Shown here: piece by piece, positions 54,005-63,376 of the stretch | Numbering within the stretch: the stretch's first letter is position 1 | Layout of the letters: every line of letters begins with the position of its first letter | Origin: CAKRJP01 sp963597615 | Lineage (GTDB): Bacteria > Bacillota > Clostridia > Lachnospirales > Lachnospiraceae | Direction: 5' to 3' | DNA: 64,000 nucleotides | NCBI GenBank assembly: GCA_963597615.1 | Contig: CAVBQS010000012.1 | Location: 14,141-78,140, forward strand | Notes under the pieces: model-generated | Seen by the model: only the letters and a program-made list of their open reading frames with translations | What the model was told of the DNA's origin: nothing | Databases searched by the model: none | Position numbers and translations under genes: made by a program

Positions 54005-55732
54005 TTAGACAGAAGCGCTTCCTATGTTCTGTGCTTCCTCCTCCAATCGGACAAATGCGATATCGTCGATGGCTTCTTCTGCAATTTCGGAACAGCAGTC
54101 TGCCATACGATCCAAGTTATTTAAGATACTGGTATAGTAGTCTGTAAGTTCTGTAGAACACTGACCTTTTTTTACTCGACCAAGATGGGATTTCTTGCAG
54201 CGTCTCTGCTTTTTCTTAAGCTTATCCTTGGCCTCAAATACTCCTCTGGCTTCCCCGGCATCTCCCAGGCGCACTGCATCTACTGCCTTATCAAAAAGCT
54301 TTTGTACAATTCCTACGCAGTCGCTAATATCTTCCTTGGCCTCTGATGAAAATACTTTCACCTCGGGATCAACCTCTTCATCTAAGGTCTGTATGTCATT
54401 GCAACGGTCTGCCACACGCTGGATACTATTGGTAACAAACAAAAGACCTGCCGTATGCTCTGCCTGTTTTTCAGTAAGCGCCCCTCCTCCTAACATTCTT
54501 GTAAGATAATCTGCAATGGTATTTCCAAGTTCTGCCACGGTGCAAATGCTGCTACGAACCTGGCTACTTTCTTCTGGGGTTCTGGACTTATCTTTTCCGT
54601 CTAATACAATATGTTCCTTCACCTGACCTAACATAGTGCTACCAAGTTCAGCCAGTCGCTCAATCTCCTGAGAAGCAAGGCACAGGGCTGCTATCGGCTG
54701 ATCGATGACATGGACATCCAAAAAAATAGGAGTACAAGCCTCAGCCGGTGCCTTATCATTCCCTCTAATAATATTGGTTACAATCTTCACCATTACAGAG
54801 ATCAGGGGCAACCACACCAAGGTACAGACTACATTGAAGGTGGTATGGGCATTGGCAATCTGTCTGGAAATTACTTCCACCTCTGGTCCCTTAGGGGAAA
54901 TAAACTGGACAAATTTGGCAAACCAAGGAATGATACAGACAAATACGACACTTCCACTAATATTAAAAATACTATGGGCAATGGCGGTACGTTTTGCATT
55001 CTTTGACTGGCCAATAGACGCCAGCAAGGCAGTAATGGTAGTTCCAATATTGTCTCCCAGCAAGATAGGAATGGCTCCAGTCAGACCAATGACACTTGTA
55101 ACGCCGTCAGGCCCTGCCTGGGATGCAAAGTTTTGCAGCACCGCAATGGTAGCAGAAGAACTCTGTACTACCAAGGTCATACCGCAACCTAAGAGAACTC
55201 CCAAGATTGGGAAATCTGACACCTTACCAATCAGGTTGGTAAAGAAAGGGCTGTTGGCCAGTGGACTCATAACAGAGCCCATAATCTCAATACCTTCAAA
55301 GAGCAAACCAAAAGAAAATACTACGGTTCCGATGCTTTTGATCCGCTCTTTTTTCCCTACAAAATTCATCATAAATCCAATGAAGATAATAGGATAAATA
55401 TAATCGGAAATCTTAAAAGCCATTAACTGGGCAGTCATAGTGGTACCAATGTTGGCACCAAAGATTACGGAGATGGCTTGAGGCAAGCTCATTAATCCAG
55501 CACTGGTAAATCCAATAACCATAACGGTGGTGGCAGAACTACTCTGCAATACAGCAGTTACCAGAGCACCTGCAAGAGCTCCCATAAGGGGATTTCTCGT
55601 AAGAAAGCTTAAAACACTTTTCATCTTCTCCCCGGCAGCCTTCTGCAGAGCATCACTCATGTTATTCATTCCGTAAAGGAACAGGGCCAAGCCTCCAATT
55701 AAACCGAATATAATCTGTATATTCTCGTTCAT
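54005..55732 (-). CDS. Na/Pi cotransporter family protein with PhoU domain
   Basis: 575 aa. The N-terminal ~310 residues have the two NptA-type repeats with ALVTAVLQSSSATTVMVIGF and GCGMTLVVQSSSATIAVLQ, where QSSSAT is the substrate-binding signature of the SLC34/NptA family. The C-terminal ~350-560 is a helical PhoU-like domain (ERLAELGSTMLGQV; DRCNDIQTLDEE). It takes up phosphate with Na+ or works in anion efflux. It has no pho genes nearby. In this family, the PhoU domain is a common fusion in Firmicutes. Confidence 0.9.
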   Translation of the reverse strand: MNENIQIIFGLIGGLALFLYGMNNMSDALQKAAGEKMKSVLSFLTRNPLMGALAGALVTAVLQSSSATTVMVIGFTSAGLMSLPQAISVIFGANIGTTMTAQLMAFKISDYIYPIIFIGFMMNFVGKKERIKSIGTVVFSFGLLFEGIEIMGSVMSPLANSPFFTNLIGKVSDFPILGVLLGCGMTLVVQSSSATIAVLQNFASQAGPDGVTSVIGLTGAIPILLGDNIGTTITALLASIGQSKNAKRTAIAHSIFNISGSVVFVCIIPWFAKFVQFISPKGPEVEVISRQIANAHTTFNVVCTLVWLPLISVMVKIVTNIIRGNDKAPAEACTPIFLDVHVIDQPIAALCLASQEIERLAELGSTMLGQVKEHIVLDGKDKSRTPEESSQVRSSICTVAELGNTIADYLTRMLGGGALTEKQAEHTAGLLFVTNSIQRVADRCNDIQTLDEEVDPEVKVFSSEAKEDISDCVGIVQKLFDKAVDAVRLGDAGEARGVFEAKDKLKKKQRRCKKSHLGRVKKGQCSTELTDYYTSILNNLDRMADCCSEIAEEAIDDIAFVRLEEEAQNIGSASV

Positions 55733-55904
55733 ATTCTTTTCTTCTCTCTTTCTTCATACAATGTTAACTAATCCTTAATCCTATCTCATTGTAGCTGAAG
55801 TTCTTCTGAGCTATCTATCATGCTTTGTTAAACCAATGTTAAATCTATGTAAAATTGCCCCCTTTTCTTTACCTAGTTTTTACAGAAAAACAATCTGAAA
55901 ATAA

Positions 55905-55946
55905 AAAAGCCAGGAGATGCTTCCTTTTGGAAACTTCTCCTGGCTT
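55905..55946. terminator. Terminator after the ThiF-family gene
   Basis: AAGCCAGGAGA and TTCTCCTGGCTT form an 11-bp stem with a further TTCC/GGAA pairing in the loop. On the minus strand it is followed by T6. Confidence 0.85.
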
Positions 55947-55951
55947 CTTCC

Positions 55952-56728
55952 TTATGATACGATTTCTCTTGGATCATTTGCAGTAAGATCCTTTACAATC
56001 TCCCCTGCAATAATCATACCTGCCACCGATGGCACAAAAGCTACGCTTCCCGGAATATCTCTTCGCTCTGTGCACTTATGTTTTGCTCCTGGTGGGCAAA
56101 TACAATGGGTTCTACAGCTAATAGACATATCCTCTAAAGGCCTTGTAGGCTTTTCCTCGGAATATACCACCTTTAGCTTCTTTACCCCACGCTTTTTTAA
56201 TTCTCTACGCATGACCTTAGCTAGGGGGCACATCTTAGTTTTATAAATATCCGCCACACGGAAGGCACTGGCATCTAATTTATTGCCAGCTCCCATGCTG
56301 CTGATAATGGGCACCCCAACTTCTTTTGCCTTCATCACCAATTCGATCTTAGCAGTTACAGTATCTACTGCATCTACAATATAATCGTATTCTTCAAATG
56401 GAAATTCATTTGCATTTTCCGGGAGAAAAAAACACTTGTGAACTGTCACTTTTACATCTGGATTAATTTCAAGCATACGGTCTTTCATCACATCCGTCTT
56501 ATATTTTCCAACCGTTTTTCTGGTAGCAATAATCTGTCTGTTAAGATTTGTCAAACACACCTTGTCATCATCAATTAGATCAAAGGCCCCCACACCACTT
56601 CGCACCAAGGCTTCGCAGACATAGCCTCCTACGCCTCCTACACCAAAAACTGCCACCCTAGATTCGGCTAGGGTCTTCATGGCAGGCTGTCCTAAAAGTA
56701 ATTGGGTTCTTGAAAATTGGTTCAACAT
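55952..56728 (-). CDS. tcdA: tRNA threonylcarbamoyladenosine dehydratase (TcdA/CsdL, ThiF family)
   Basis: 258 aa. Rossmann nucleotide motif GVGGVGGYVCEALVRSGVG, LIDDDKVCLTNLNRQ, DAVDTVTAKIELVMKA and SSMGAGNKLDASAF are diagnostic for the TcdA subset of ThiF/HesA E1-like proteins, with FPCAx-like CICPPG Cys near the C-terminus. It forms cyclic t6A in tRNAs, using ATP. Alone in its operon, with a strong terminator behind. Confidence 0.85.
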   Translation of the reverse strand: MLNQFSRTQLLLGQPAMKTLAESRVAVFGVGGVGGYVCEALVRSGVGAFDLIDDDKVCLTNLNRQIIATRKTVGKYKTDVMKDRMLEINPDVKVTVHKCFFLPENANEFPFEEYDYIVDAVDTVTAKIELVMKAKEVGVPIISSMGAGNKLDASAFRVADIYKTKMCPLAKVMRRELKKRGVKKLKVVYSEEKPTRPLEDMSISCRTHCICPPGAKHKCTERRDIPGSVAFVPSVAGMIIAGEIVKDLTANDPREIVS

Positions 56729-56774
56729 GTACTTAAATCTCCTGGTATTTATTGGTCATTGAATAAATTTTTTA

Positions 56775-58370
56775 TTACTGAGCCTGTACGTCAGAAACTG
56801 TTACCTTGTGATCATACCAAACACCCTTGGTACCAATCAGGGCCAAATCAAACTCTTCATCCAAGGCCGGTACTGGGATATCAAATCCATTAACGATTTT
56901 TTCGCTTCCATCCTCAGCTGTTACTGTATCCTTGGTAGGCTCTATAAGGTCTGCTCCGTCTTTTTGTGCATCTTTGGCAGTTCCTAAGAAGAGGTTTACA
57001 ATACTCTCAGATGTAAGACTAATGTGAAGAGTCATCTTACCATCTTTTACAGTTAAAGTTCCCTGATCGTTTAAAGTATCGTATACACGGAACATCTTAC
57101 TGTCTGATTTAAAAGTTGCTGTATAAGTTCCATCTGCAAGGTCAGAAGAAGCAGATGCATCGCTATCTGTTCCTGATGTCATTGCAGCACTTTCCATAGC
57201 TGCCTTTGTGTGAGCTACATAAATTTCCTGAATCTTATCAATCTCACCTAAACCAGCAATCTGGGTATCTACGCTGTCAAATGCTCCGGAAGCCTCAAAC
57301 TGGCTCTTCCATGAATCATCATCATCTCCAGCCATATCATTGTTCGCATGGTCTCCTGCTACTACCATTAATGGGCGAAGAATTACCTTCTTATATCCAG
57401 CTTCTTTTACTGCCTCGATAACATTCTCGCAAGCAGTCTCTTCCGGCTCACCCTCTACAGTTCCGATAAATACGTTGTCGTATCCTAAGTCATCCATCTG
57501 AGTCTGCATCTGAGTGTAGCTGATCTTTGCAGTGTGGGAAGTTCCATGTCCCATAAATACGAAGGCTACATTATCCTCTTTTGCTGCATCTAAGCTGTCA
57601 TATCCAGCTTCTTCTACAGCTGCTGCAGTAATATCTTCAGCTACTGCCTGCTTGTCTTCATTTACAGAAGTGCCATCTTCTCCTACTTCACCAAGAAGTG
57701 GCTCAGCAATTTTAACAGAGTCAAACTTATCTACATAAGTATCTAAAGTCTCTACTAATTCATCATACTCTGCACCATGCATCAAATGGGTTGGCTGAAC
57801 TACCAGATTCTTAACTCCATTATCTACGGCACGCTCTAAGGCCTGCTCTACGTTGTCAATCTTCTCATCATCACGAGCCTGTACATGGTTAATAATAATC
57901 TGAGCGGTAAATGCTCTTCTTACAGACCAGTCTGGATTAGCCTCTGCAAGAGCCTTCTCGATTCCTCCGATGTCAGCTACACGGCTGTCATTGTAGGAAG
58001 TACCAAAACTTACAACTAAAAGCTCATTTTCTCCAATATCATCCTGGTTTAAAGGATCATCTTTGGAAGCATCTCCTGTATCCAGGCCAAAATAATCTGG
58101 ATCTGCATGGGTTCCGGATACCAATTCTTTCTGTGCATCTGTCAAGGCATCCCAAGCCTCCTTTGCTTCTTTACACTGATCATCTGTTTCATCAGTGCGA
58201 GATTGCACATAAATAGCATCAATCAAGTCTGCTACCTTATCTGCTGCTGCCTGATCATCACTAGCCTGAGTGGATGAAGTATCCTCCGTGCTGGAGCTAC
58301 CACCGCATCCTGCTAAGAGGCTTGCACTCATGGCTGCTGCCAAACAAAAAACGACGAGTTTCTTTTTCAT
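56775..58370 (-). CDS. Exported CbiK-type cobaltochelatase lipoprotein
   Basis: 531 aa from the chosen start. Signal peptide MKKKLVVFCLAAAMSASLLAGC with lipobox (LAGC, Cys22), then a Ser-rich linker. The ~110-400 region is a class II CbiK chelatase: LLVVSFGTSYNDSR, PTHLMHGAEYDEL (His ~198), FMGHGTSHTA (His ~275) and VAGDHANNDMAGDD (His ~341), the metal-coordinating set. The C-terminal ~415-531 domain is beta-rich (DGTYTATFKSDSKMFRV, DGKMTLHISLTSESIVNLF) and unassigned. It inserts Co2+ into sirohydrochlorin in cytoplasmic relatives; outside the membrane it may instead bind metal, porphyrin or haem. AAGGAGG lies 9 nt before 58370. A cobalamin riboswitch is upstream. Confidence 0.85.
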   Translation of the reverse strand: MKKKLVVFCLAAAMSASLLAGCGGSSSTEDTSSTQASDDQAAADKVADLIDAIYVQSRTDETDDQCKEAKEAWDALTDAQKELVSGTHADPDYFGLDTGDASKDDPLNQDDIGENELLVVSFGTSYNDSRVADIGGIEKALAEANPDWSVRRAFTAQIIINHVQARDDEKIDNVEQALERAVDNGVKNLVVQPTHLMHGAEYDELVETLDTYVDKFDSVKIAEPLLGEVGEDGTSVNEDKQAVAEDITAAAVEEAGYDSLDAAKEDNVAFVFMGHGTSHTAKISYTQMQTQMDDLGYDNVFIGTVEGEPEETACENVIEAVKEAGYKKVILRPLMVVAGDHANNDMAGDDDDSWKSQFEASGAFDSVDTQIAGLGEIDKIQEIYVAHTKAAMESAAMTSGTDSDASASSDLADGTYTATFKSDSKMFRVYDTLNDQGTLTVKDGKMTLHISLTSESIVNLFLGTAKDAQKDGADLIEPTKDTVTAEDGSEKIVNGFDIPVPALDEEFDLALIGTKGVWYDHKVTVSDVQAQ

Positions 58371-58489
58371 TTTGAATGTCCTCCTTTTTTGTACTGCCAA
58401 TTCCTCGTGGCATCATACTTACATGGAGTTGATTTTCCCTAAAATGTTCTTAGGTGCTTATCAGACTTCCATGATATTTGTGTACTGTG

Positions 58490-58678
58490 AAAGGCAGGTC
58501 TCCCGGCTGATTGCTCAAAGGTATTTTTCACATCCTTCCCGGTGGCCCAGTGGATTGGTTTTTAAAACACGATTGGAAAAATACTTGCAAAACACGGTGA
58601 CGAGATCGTGCAGGAATCTCACCTGCTTCCCTATTCTCCTGTATGACTGCTCATACAGGCACCTCACACACGTTGCGG
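58490..58678 (-). ncRNA. Cobalamin riboswitch
   Basis: On the minus strand the leader has GAGGTGCC, then CACCG, and later the B12-box neighbourhood CCACTGGGCCACCGGGAAGG, and ends with CCGGGAGACCTGCC, the classic conserved 3' part. Length and order fit the class. The effector is adenosylcobalamin or aquocobalamin, repressing downstream expression. No clear terminator is seen between it and the lipoprotein gene (58371-58489), so control may act on translation or on a structure I could not resolve. Confidence 0.88.
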
Positions 58679-58712
58679 GCAAAAACAAATATGTCTTGGT
58701 CGCAACCAGGTA

Positions 58713-58742
58713 ATTCTAACATGAGGACTTCTTTGTAGTCAA
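58713..58742 (-). promoter_or_regulatory. Promoter of the cobalamin-riboswitch transcript
   Basis: TTGACT (58742-58737), 18-bp spacer, extended -10 TGT-TAGAAT (58718-58713). The predicted start is ~30 nt before the aptamer. Confidence 0.65.
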
Positions 58743-58788
58743 GCGGTCCTATAGGTTCCTTGTACTAAGTACTGCTTGTAGGTATACT

Positions 58789-60792
58789 TCATTGCTTTAT
58801 TTTTAGGATACATACATCCCAGGGTTTCAAAAGGACCTCTCTTTCTACTTCTTCCGTCTGTCCGAGAACTGTCTCAAATGCCTCTTGCACAGAAATCTTT
58901 GTCTCATCCCAGGAATAATTTAAATAAAAGCGAATTTTTTCACTTTTTTCATTGGTTCCCTGGCGAACAATCACCGGAAATGTTTCTGGTGTCACGGCAT
59001 CCACGCCGGACTGAGTCAGGATTTTTACTAACAGCTGTTGCAAATAATTTTCTTCAAACATACAACCAATATACCATGCATGACCATCTTTATATGCATG
59101 ATATGTGACTGCCCCATAGTTTTTCCAATTTGGATGCTGGTATGCGGAAATAATCTCCCCACTCTCCGGAATCAAAAGTTCCATAAAGGTCTCTGCCACC
59201 GGTTCACCGCCCTCAAATCCAGTTAATGTAACATTCTCCGGGAAAGTAAACTGCTGGTAATACATACCAAACACTTCACTTAAGATATGTGGCTGTCTGT
59301 CGGAATATACCTTTACATTCTCGTTGGCAAATGCGGTCTTAAATGTCGCAATCAGAGTGCCCCCTTGTGCAGTATAATCTTTCAAACGTGTAAGGGTTTT
59401 TTCATCTGCAGTGTACATAGCCGGAAGGAGGATTGCCTGGTATTTCTCCATATCTTCACTCGCCTCCCAGATAATGTCACATTCAATATTTACTTTATAA
59501 AGGGCGTCATAGATCCAGCGAACAACATCATTGTAACCAATTCCATCATTTCCCGCCGCGGTTGCTTCAATCCCAAACCATTTAAGTGCAGTCAAGGCTT
59601 CGTTGCTTACCATGATGGCGACTTTGTTGTTTTTCTTAAATCCTGATAAAACAGGGGAAAGTTTCTTAAACTCCTTGCCTATGATACAGGCCTCACGGTA
59701 CACCGCATTTTCTTCCATATCATGGCTTAAAATCCCTCTCCAGTATGTTTCAAAAGAATTGTGGATGGAATGCCAGTGCCAGTACATTACGCCAAGTGCA
59801 CCGGATGCCAGGTGACTATATGCCTGCAAGCGAAGCTGTCCGTCATAGGGAGTCCAGCCTGGGTATCCCTGGGCTTGTGTTTCAAGAACCAGATAATTGT
59901 CATTTTTAAGGCAGCGAATCAGGTCACCGCCAAATGCTATCTCTGCACCTGTCAGATGATCCTGTGTCGGATGATAGATATCCACACCAGCCATTGTCAG
60001 ATGTTTTGCACATTTAAAATGAGCCACATCCGGCTGCACGCCGTAGGAATAGCCTCGCCACTCAAAATCAAAGTTATGAGTAATAAACTGGTCTTCTCTC
60101 TTATACTCTGAAACAATATCTGCCTGCCAGCCAAGGAATTCTTCCACCAGACTTCTCTGATATTTTTCAAACTCTGCCCCTAAGCTTCCATTGATCGTAC
60201 CCCGCACATCCGGAAAATCCTCCCAGGCATTGATGCGGTTGCTCCAGTAATCCAGTCCAAATTCATGATTCAATGCATCTAAATCATTATTGAATTTCTC
60301 CCGGAGATATTTCATAAAACCAAGCTGGACATTTTTTCCTGCAGTTCCATAATACTTTGTTTCATTATCAATCTGAAAGCCAATCACACATTTACGATGT
60401 GCTGAAACTTCCATCAGCTTACGGATGACTTTTTCTGCATGATAACGGTAAACAGGATGCGTAATATCCATAATCTGTCTCGGGCCATAAATCCCCCTGC
60501 CTTTAACCGTTTCCGCTAGTATATCCGGATATGCCTTGACCATCCAGGTGGGCACTGCATAAGTCGGAGTTCCAATAATAACGTTAATTCCGGCTTTCTC
60601 CATAGCATCCATCACACGGATCACATGGGAAAAAACAAACACTCCTTCCTGAGGCTCGCAGCTACTCCATGTTGATTCTGCAATCCGGACTGTATTGATC
60701 CCGGCTTTTTTCATCATAGCAAGGTCCTTTTCTAGACGATCGTAGGGCATATATTCATCATAGTAGGCTGCTCCGTAGAGTAATTCTTTCAC
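58789..60792 (-). CDS. Beta-galactosidase (GH42)
   Basis: 667 aa, the GH42 length. TIM barrel at ~1-370 opens with GAAYYDEYMPYDR, with acid/base Glu144 in GFQIDNET and nucleophile Glu304 in LVLETQAQG. Domain 2 is a trimerisation fold at ~390-600, then a small beta domain. No signal peptide, so it acts on internalised galactosides. The start codon is GTG with AAGGAGG 8 nt upstream. It is the last of an MFS-EamA-GH42 gene run. GH42 often prefers galacto-oligosaccharides over lactose. Confidence 0.93.
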   Translation of the reverse strand: MKELLYGAAYYDEYMPYDRLEKDLAMMKKAGINTVRIAESTWSSCEPQEGVFVFSHVIRVMDAMEKAGINVIIGTPTYAVPTWMVKAYPDILAETVKGRGIYGPRQIMDITHPVYRYHAEKVIRKLMEVSAHRKCVIGFQIDNETKYYGTAGKNVQLGFMKYLREKFNNDLDALNHEFGLDYWSNRINAWEDFPDVRGTINGSLGAEFEKYQRSLVEEFLGWQADIVSEYKREDQFITHNFDFEWRGYSYGVQPDVAHFKCAKHLTMAGVDIYHPTQDHLTGAEIAFGGDLIRCLKNDNYLVLETQAQGYPGWTPYDGQLRLQAYSHLASGALGVMYWHWHSIHNSFETYWRGILSHDMEENAVYREACIIGKEFKKLSPVLSGFKKNNKVAIMVSNEALTALKWFGIEATAAGNDGIGYNDVVRWIYDALYKVNIECDIIWEASEDMEKYQAILLPAMYTADEKTLTRLKDYTAQGGTLIATFKTAFANENVKVYSDRQPHILSEVFGMYYQQFTFPENVTLTGFEGGEPVAETFMELLIPESGEIISAYQHPNWKNYGAVTYHAYKDGHAWYIGCMFEENYLQQLLVKILTQSGVDAVTPETFPVIVRQGTNEKSEKIRFYLNYSWDETKISVQEAFETVLGQTEEVEREVLLKPWDVCILKIKQ

Positions 60793-60836
60793 GTATTATC
60801 CCTCCTTCTGTTTATGGGGAAAGTCGAAAAATAAAG

Positions 60837-61250
60837 TTACAAAACCATAACTAGAGTTCCCACTCCTATCAAGGCACATCCAAGCAAGGACTTCATTGTA
60901 AATTCTTCATGTAAAAAGATAAAAGCCATTAGTAATGTTATTACAACACTTAATTTATCAATCGGAACTACCTTTGAGGCATCCCCAATCTGTAATGCCC
61001 GGTAGTAGCAAAGCCAGGATGCCCCGGTTGCTAAGCCTGATAGAATTAAGAAAATCCAGCTCTTTCTACTGATTTCTGATATTCCACCCTGAGTGTGGGT
61101 TAAAAATACCATTCCCCATGCCATAACCACTACTACCATGGTTCTGATGGCTGTTGCAAGGTTAGAGTTCACTCCATCAATGCCAATCTTTGCCAGTATA
61201 GACGTTAGGGCTGCAAATACGGCTGATAACAATGCAAATACAAACCACAT
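60837..61250 (-). CDS. Half-size EamA (DMT) family transporter
   Basis: 137 aa with about five hydrophobic segments, one EamA repeat rather than the two of ordinary family members. WFVFALLSAVFAALTSILAKIGI and GASWLCYYRALQIGDASKVVPIDKLSVVITLL are typical. Members of this half-size kind pair to form functional transporters; substrate unknown. It starts 6 nt after the MFS stop codon, and precedes the GH42 gene by 44 nt. Confidence 0.82.
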   Translation of the reverse strand: MWFVFALLSAVFAALTSILAKIGIDGVNSNLATAIRTMVVVVMAWGMVFLTHTQGGISEISRKSWIFLILSGLATGASWLCYYRALQIGDASKVVPIDKLSVVITLLMAFIFLHEEFTMKSLLGCALIGVGTLVMVL

Positions 61251-61256
61251 GTTCCA

Positions 61257-62441
61257 TCATCTCCTTTTTCTAGATTGCGTTACTAAAGCGTATATGCCCA
61301 CAAGTAAAAGAATTGGGGCTATAATTCCTGCCAGTATCCCCATTCTCATATTTCCAGCTCCACTGGAAACAAAGCCTACCAGGGTAGGTCCTCCAGAGCA
61401 GCCTAGATCTCCTGCCAAGGCAAGCATTGCAAAAAGTAATGTACCTCCTCTTCTTAATGCAGCAGCCGCCTTGCTGTAGGTTCCCGGCCACATAATACCT
61501 ACAGAAAATCCACAAATTCCACAAGCCATTAACTCTACCATCGGGATGGGAATCAGGGAAATACAAAGATAAGATAAAATACACAAAATACAGCTAAGCT
61601 TCATAAATCTATCCAGATCAAGTTGATCCCCATATTTTCCATAAATTTGTCTGGAAAGGCCCATCAGTATGGAAAATGCCATGGGTCCTACCAAATCTCC
61701 AAGGGTCTTTGTTATGCCAAGGCCCTCCTCTGCAAAGGTGGAAGCCCACTGGCTTACTGCCTGCTCTGAAGCTCCAGCGCATACCATCATAAGCATAAGA
61801 ATCCAAAATATTTTTTCATGGAAAAGTTCCTTAAGGTTCATTCCGGTATCGTCCTCGTCCGTAAGACTGTAGATAGGAACCTTTGTAAAAAGAATTAAGT
61901 TCCCAATGGGAAGTATAGTCCAAAGCAAGGTCAATATTTTCCAATGATTAATACCTACAAGAGCAAAAAATACCGTTGAGATTAAGACTACCCCGGTACA
62001 GCCCCAGCAATAAAAGGAATGCAAAAGGCTCATAGCAGCTTCCTTATTATCCGTGGGACAAGCTTCAATAATGGGACTAATCAATACCTCGATGAGGCCC
62101 CCTCCCATGGCATACACAAACACGGCAATCAAAATTCCAATAAAAGGATCCCTTGTCAGTTCCGGAAGAAAGGCAAGAAGCAGAAGTCCCACTGCGGCGC
62201 ATATGTGGGCTATAATAACCGAGGCCCTATAGCCTATTTTATCTATAAAACCTGCTGATAATAGATCAATCAACAGCTGAATCATAAAGTTAACCGTGAT
62301 AAGCAGGGTAATCTTGGTCAATGGAATATCATAATTTTTCTGAAAAGTAACAAAGAGCAAGGGGACAAAACTGTTCACAATAGCTTGGACGATGTAACCA
62401 ATAAAACAGGCGTATGTGGTTTTTTGATAATCGAATTTCAT
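61257..62441 (-). CDS. MFS transporter
   Basis: 394 aa, twelve hydrophobic helices, with NFMIQLLIDLLSAGFIDKIGYRASVI as the N-terminal MFS loop 2-3 signature (G-x-x-x-D-x-x-G-x-R). It may bring in a galactoside or sugar for the GH42 enzyme, or may have a different task, since several MFS groups lack sugar specificity. The operon order MFS-EamA-GH42 supports a sugar role but does not prove it. Confidence 0.85.
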   Translation of the reverse strand: MKFDYQKTTYACFIGYIVQAIVNSFVPLLFVTFQKNYDIPLTKITLLITVNFMIQLLIDLLSAGFIDKIGYRASVIIAHICAAVGLLLLAFLPELTRDPFIGILIAVFVYAMGGGLIEVLISPIIEACPTDNKEAAMSLLHSFYCWGCTGVVLISTVFFALVGINHWKILTLLWTILPIGNLILFTKVPIYSLTDEDDTGMNLKELFHEKIFWILMLMMVCAGASEQAVSQWASTFAEEGLGITKTLGDLVGPMAFSILMGLSRQIYGKYGDQLDLDRFMKLSCILCILSYLCISLIPIPMVELMACGICGFSVGIMWPGTYSKAAAALRRGGTLLFAMLALAGDLGCSGGPTLVGFVSSGAGNMRMGILAGIIAPILLLVGIYALVTQSRKRR

Positions 62442-62499
62442 AATTCTCTCCTAAATTTCAACATTTAATTCGGGCTTATTATTTCCCAATCTTTATCCA

Positions 62500-62518
62500 T
62501 TATAACACTGAGTTGTAA
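62500..62518 (-). promoter_or_regulatory. MFS operon -10 region with a 19-bp dyad
   Basis: TTACAAC-TCAGT-GTTATAA overlaps an extended -10 (TGT-TATAAT, minus strand). Six of seven positions of the arms are symmetric. A repressor or MerR-like activator site is possible. No regulator gene is adjacent. Confidence 0.35.
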
Positions 62519-62555
62519 CCTTAAAAAATATTAATTTTCTTTAAGCTTATTTTTA

Positions 62556-62585
62556 TTGTACAAATCCCACAAGTCGGGTTACTAT
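62556..62585 (+). promoter_or_regulatory. Candidate promoter of the carbonic anhydrase gene
   Basis: TTGTAC (62556-62561), 18-bp spacer and TACTAT (62580-62585), 46 nt before the start codon. Moderate match. Confidence 0.4.
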
Positions 62586-62630
62586 TATAGAGTACTTGAT
62601 GGCTATTATTTTTAGGGAGGTCTTTACATA

Positions 62631-63167
62631 ATGGAAGATATTATCGAATATAATAAGAAATTTGTGGAAAATAAGGAATATGAGGCGTTCCTCACCAGTA
62701 AGTATCCAGACAAAAAGCTGGCAATTCTTACCTGTATGGACACAAGACTGACAGAACTTCTCCCTGCGGCTCTTGGTATTAAAAACGGAGATGCTAAGAT
62801 TATAAAAAATGCCGGAGGTGTCATTACCCATCCTTATGGTAGTGTTGTGCGAAGTCTTCTTGTAGCTATTTTGGAACTTGGTGTGGAGGAAGTTATGGTA
62901 ATTGGCCACACAGACTGCGGCGTTCAAGGGATGGATGGCAGTGAGCTTTTAGAGCAGCTAGTTGAACGAGGTGTAGATAAACATCATATTGATATTATCC
63001 GCCACAGTGGAGTAGATTTGGAAGAATGGTTAGGTGGATTTGAATGTGTGGAGCAGTCTGTGAAGGATACAGTCTTTGCTCTGGAAAATCATCCCCTTAT
63101 GCCTAAAGATGTCCGCATACGTGGATTTATTATGGATTCAGAAACCGGCCAACTTCATACCCTTTAA
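62631..63167 (+). CDS. Beta-class carbonic anhydrase
   Basis: 178 aa, short for the class but complete. CMDTRL (first Cys and Asp-Arg dyad), and GHTDCGVQG (His and second Cys) supply the Zn ligands. The intermediate SVVRSLLVAILELGVEEVMVIGH is the usual strand-helix arrangement. It interconverts CO2 and bicarbonate. GGGAGG is 10 nt before the ATG. It has its own promoter and terminator. Confidence 0.9.
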   Translation: MEDIIEYNKKFVENKEYEAFLTSKYPDKKLAILTCMDTRLTELLPAALGIKNGDAKIIKNAGGVITHPYGSVVRSLLVAILELGVEEVMVIGHTDCGVQGMDGSELLEQLVERGVDKHHIDIIRHSGVDLEEWLGGFECVEQSVKDTVFALENHPLMPKDVRIRGFIMDSETGQLHTL

Positions 63168-63182
63168 TTTATAAGATATTCC

Positions 63183-63215
63183 AAGGACTGTCATGCCAAA
63201 TGATGGTCCTTTTTT
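63183..63215 (+). terminator. Terminator of the carbonic anhydrase gene
   Basis: AAGGACTGTCAT pairs with ATGATGGTCCTT (wobbles included), followed by T6, 15 nt after the stop codon. Confidence 0.85.
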
Positions 63216-63227
63216 GATATCATATGA

Positions 63228-63256
63228 TTGACAGACCGTAATTTTCTTGCTATAAA
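63228..63256 (+). promoter_or_regulatory. Consensus promoter of the Rpn-like gene
   Basis: TTGACA (63228-63233), 17-bp spacer and TATAAA (63251-63256). The leader to the start codon is about 180 nt. Confidence 0.75.
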
Positions 63257-63376
63257 AGAAGGTGTCTAAAGCATTTATTTTTCTTACTTTTCTTTGCAGA
63301 TTTTCTGCATCTGTTTTATGTATGGACCGAATTTCTTCGGTAAAGAAATCTCAATGCTTATAACTTATTTAATTCA

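Noticed and set aside
54705..55397. A 230-codon open frame on the plus strand inside the Na/Pi cotransporter gene
   Set aside because: Antisense to a clear, well-conserved gene, no ribosome binding site and no recognisable domain.
58371..58489. A terminator between the cobalamin riboswitch and the lipoprotein gene
   Set aside because: No stable stem followed by a T-run was found, so I did not call one; control is more likely at translation.
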